A stretch of 64,000 nt of DNA, from positions 62,001 through 126,000 of the forward strand of contig NZ_FRFD01000005.1 of the NCBI RefSeq assembly GCF_900143645.1, in the 5' to 3' direction. Each line of letters begins with the position of its first letter. The first letter of the stretch is position 1. This document shows positions 62,068 to 64,000 of this stretch, piece after piece. The notes under the pieces are model-generated. The model was not told where the DNA came from and ran no database searches. It saw only the letters and a list, made by a program, of their open reading frames with translations. The position numbers and the translations under genes were made by a program. This DNA comes from Anaerocolumna xylanovorans DSM 12503 (GTDB lineage: Bacteria; Bacillota; Clostridia; Lachnospirales; Lachnospiraceae).

Positions 62068-63264
62068 ATGTTGGTACAATTCTCGTTGAAAAATTTTTTG
62101 TCGTTTAAGGATGAAGCTGTGTTAGATATGACCGCAATTAATGCATATAAAGAACATGAATACAATTTAATTGATTTAGATATGAAAGAGAAATACTTAA
62201 AAGTTGCTGCAATTTATGGAGCAAACGCAAGTGGAAAATCAAATTTATTTTTAGCTTTTTACTATTTTCAAAAAATGCTTACGGAATCGTTTAATAATGT
62301 TTCAGGTGATGATTTGAAAACTATAGAAGTTTGTTATATGCCGTTTAAGTTTGATGAAGATAATGAAAATACCGAATTTGAAGTTGTAGAGATTCTAGAT
62401 GGATACGAATATAAGTATGGATTTGAATATAATGACAAGAATATTGTAGCTGAATGGATGTATAGAAAAAATATAGAAACGAATAGAAAAACTACTGTTT
62501 TTGAACGGTATGGTAATGGAAGTATTGATTTTGGAGCTGTCGTTAGAAAAGAATGCGATATGTATAAGGAACAGATTCCGCCAGAAACATTAGTGTTATC
62601 TTTTTTTAATAAATTGAAACTTAAGACAGATATTTTTAAAAGTGTTTATGGTGGTATTATGGACACATTGGTTATGGATACAGATTTTTATGAGGACTTG
62701 GGATTGATAGAGAAGCTACTTCCACGCGTTATTGATGATAGTAAAGAGAGCTTATTGAACTTTTTAGATGCTATAGATATAGGAATCAAAGATATTTGGC
62801 ATAAAAAAGAAAAAGATGAAGAACAATTCTTTACCGTTCATAAAGATAAAAATGGAAATTGTTATGATTTATCTCTGTTTAATGAATCTGAAGGTACAAT
62901 AAAAAGCATTACCATTTTCTTGTGTGCAAGAACAGCAGTTTCGCTTAATAAATCTATGCTTATTGATGAATTAAATGTAAAATTACATCCGTTACTGCTT
63001 AAATTTATTATTGATTTGTTTTATGAAAAGACATCGAAAGCGCAATTGATCTATACAACTCATGATACTACCTTACTTGACAGGAGGTTCTTCAGGAGAG
63101 ATCAGATTTGGTTTGTACAAAAAGATGACATGGGGCATTCTGAACTAAGTGCTTTGTCTGATTTTAAAGTCCGCCCTGATGCATCATTTGAAAAAGACTA
63201 TCTATCCGGTGTCTATGGCGGCATTCCTCTTTTAAAAGAGTTTAACTTGAAAGCAGGTGAATAA
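62068..63264 (+). CDS. AAA family ATPase of an OLD/AbiL-type defence pair
   Basis: 398 residues. N-terminal FSLKNFLSFKDEAVLDM, Walker A YGANASGKSN (G51-S58), an ABC-like signature LFNESEGTIKS, Walker B LIDELNVKLHP (D300, E301) and H-loop TTHDTTLLD: the SMC/ABC-like ATPase of RloA, AbiLi, AriA and OLD proteins. It lacks its own Toprim domain. The stop codon abuts the ATG of the RloB-like gene, so the two should work together. AT-rich, and located after a MATE gene at a likely insertion point. Confidence 0.9.
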   Translation: MLVQFSLKNFLSFKDEAVLDMTAINAYKEHEYNLIDLDMKEKYLKVAAIYGANASGKSNLFLAFYYFQKMLTESFNNVSGDDLKTIEVCYMPFKFDEDNENTEFEVVEILDGYEYKYGFEYNDKNIVAEWMYRKNIETNRKTTVFERYGNGSIDFGAVVRKECDMYKEQIPPETLVLSFFNKLKLKTDIFKSVYGGIMDTLVMDTDFYEDLGLIEKLLPRVIDDSKESLLNFLDAIDIGIKDIWHKKEKDEEQFFTVHKDKNGNCYDLSLFNESEGTIKSITIFLCARTAVSLNKSMLIDELNVKLHPLLLKFIIDLFYEKTSKAQLIYTTHDTTLLDRRFFRRDQIWFVQKDDMGHSELSALSDFKVRPDASFEKDYLSGVYGGIPLLKEFNLKAGE

Positions 63265-63948
63265 ATGGGGAGTGATGACTTTTTTAAAAAGCATCGGGAA
63301 GAACGAAAGAAAAGAAAATACGAGTACAAGCAACCACATGCAAATTCATACTTAATAGTAACAGAGGGAGAAAGAACAGAGCCTTTATATTTTAAAGGTA
63401 TGGTTAACATTATTGAAAGAAAAATGGGCGGTAATGTAGATGTATATGAATTGCCAACAATTAATATTAATGGAGAAGGCTGTTCAACCTGTAAATTAAT
63501 TGAGAAAACGGATGAACTGATCAGTAAAGCAAAGATCATTTATCAAAACATTTGGTTGGTATTTGACAAAGATGACTTTAATGATTTTGATGACGCAATA
63601 AAGACTGCTGAAAACAAAGGATACAAGGTTGCCTGGAGTAACCAATCCTTTGAGTATTGGCTTTACCTGCATTTCAATTATAGTGATTCAGCATTGCACA
63701 GAGATATTTGGAATAATAAACTATCTGAAATTTTTGAGGAATGTGATTTGGGCGAAGGGAAGTATTATAAAAATTACGATGATATTTACAATATAGTAGA
63801 CTTGAATGATGGAGTAAATACAGCAATTAAAAATGCGAAAAGAAGAATGGATGATTATCTCTGTAAAAATGTTAAACCATCGAAATATGATCCGGGGACG
63901 ACAGTACATTTATTGGTATTAGAATTGAAAAAGTATTTAGATGAATAA
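63265..63948 (+). CDS. RloB-family Toprim-like nuclease
   Basis: 227 residues. Toprim-type motifs: YLIVTEGERTEPLYFKG (E34, E36), LVFDKDDFND (D101, D103) and the family signature VAWSNQSFEYWLYLHF. These match RloB (PF13707) proteins, which are encoded beside AAA ATPases in phage-defence islands; several related ATPase/Toprim pairs (PARIS, Gabija, OLD) cut nucleic acid on phage infection. It directly follows the ATPase gene with no gap. Activity here is inferred. Confidence 0.85.
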   Translation: MGSDDFFKKHREERKKRKYEYKQPHANSYLIVTEGERTEPLYFKGMVNIIERKMGGNVDVYELPTININGEGCSTCKLIEKTDELISKAKIIYQNIWLVFDKDDFNDFDDAIKTAENKGYKVAWSNQSFEYWLYLHFNYSDSALHRDIWNNKLSEIFEECDLGEGKYYKNYDDIYNIVDLNDGVNTAIKNAKRRMDDYLCKNVKPSKYDPGTTVHLLVLELKKYLDE

Positions 63949-63977
63949 AAATATCATAAAATAAAGGAATTAAAAAA

Positions 63978-64000
63978 ATGAGGGTGTCTTCCAAATTATA
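63978..64000 (+). CDS. Possible start of another gene, cut by the window end
   Basis: AAAGGAAT before ATG 63978, reading MRVSSKL to the window edge, 29 bases after the RloB stop. Too short to identify; it might be a third member of the defence operon. Confidence 0.25.

Overview
The window looks like a chromosomal segment of a low-GC, Gram-positive, anaerobic Clostridia member, most likely Lachnospiraceae (Lachnoclostridium/Anaerocolumna-like). The reasons are strong AGGAGG-type ribosome-binding sites, GTG/TTG starts, MutS2 instead of MutS/MutL at this locus, a YhaM-type exoribonuclease, VanW and DUF4080 radical-SAM proteins, 4Fe-4S flavoenzymes, and LplB/YtcP/LplA sugar ABC systems paired with YesM/YesN regulators. 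This placement is inference from gene content, not from a marker search.

Layout. 0-22.5 kb is ordinary core genome: ftsH (5'-truncated by the window), a GH13 amylase, tRNA-Leu and tRNA-Gly, a cobalamin-binding radical SAM protein, nth, a DnaQ-like exonuclease, a VanW protein, an AIR-synthase-like protein, an Lrp/AsnC regulator with an aminotransferase, trmL, a mutS2-response regulator-kinase cluster (minus strand), an HtrA-like protein that appears to have lost its catalytic histidine, yhaM and an RlmD/TrmA-type RNA methyltransferase. 22.8-37.4 kb is an alpha-mannan locus: secreted GH76 with beta-gamma crystallin repeats, intracellular GH125 and GH38, a sugar ABC importer and a YesM/YesN two-component system. 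A KilA-N gene remnant lies at its left edge. 37.7-42.4 kb holds a LytS-like kinase, a response regulator with a BTAD (SARP-type) effector, and a large secreted beta-helix protein.

42.4-49.2 kb is AT-rich accessory DNA. It begins with gene debris (Big_2 fragment, a broken ORF, an alpha/beta-hydrolase tail), a pyrophosphatase-like protein and a secreted Big_2 protein. It then carries the least familiar unit of the window: a secreted 216-residue protein of unknown family, a lipoprotein, an ABC ATPase and a four-helix permease. The first three of these genes are each preceded by a similar leader (hairpin, then TTTCTATTTRGGCAGT-like box, then a second hairpin). Long hairpin-rich non-coding stretches lie around the secreted gene.

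49.3-61.8 kb carries an ECF sigma factor with its likely anti-sigma factor, a cold-shock protein with a structured 5' UTR, a stand-alone rsmH preceded by an overlapping leader ORF, a nucleotidyltransferase, oleate hydratase, a TetR regulator divergent from a 4Fe-4S enoate reductase with a palindromic operator candidate, a double-GNAT acetyltransferase and a MATE exporter. The right edge (62.0-64.0 kb) has an AAA ATPase plus an RloB-family Toprim-like protein, a probable phage-defence pair related in architecture to AbiL/PARIS/OLD systems.
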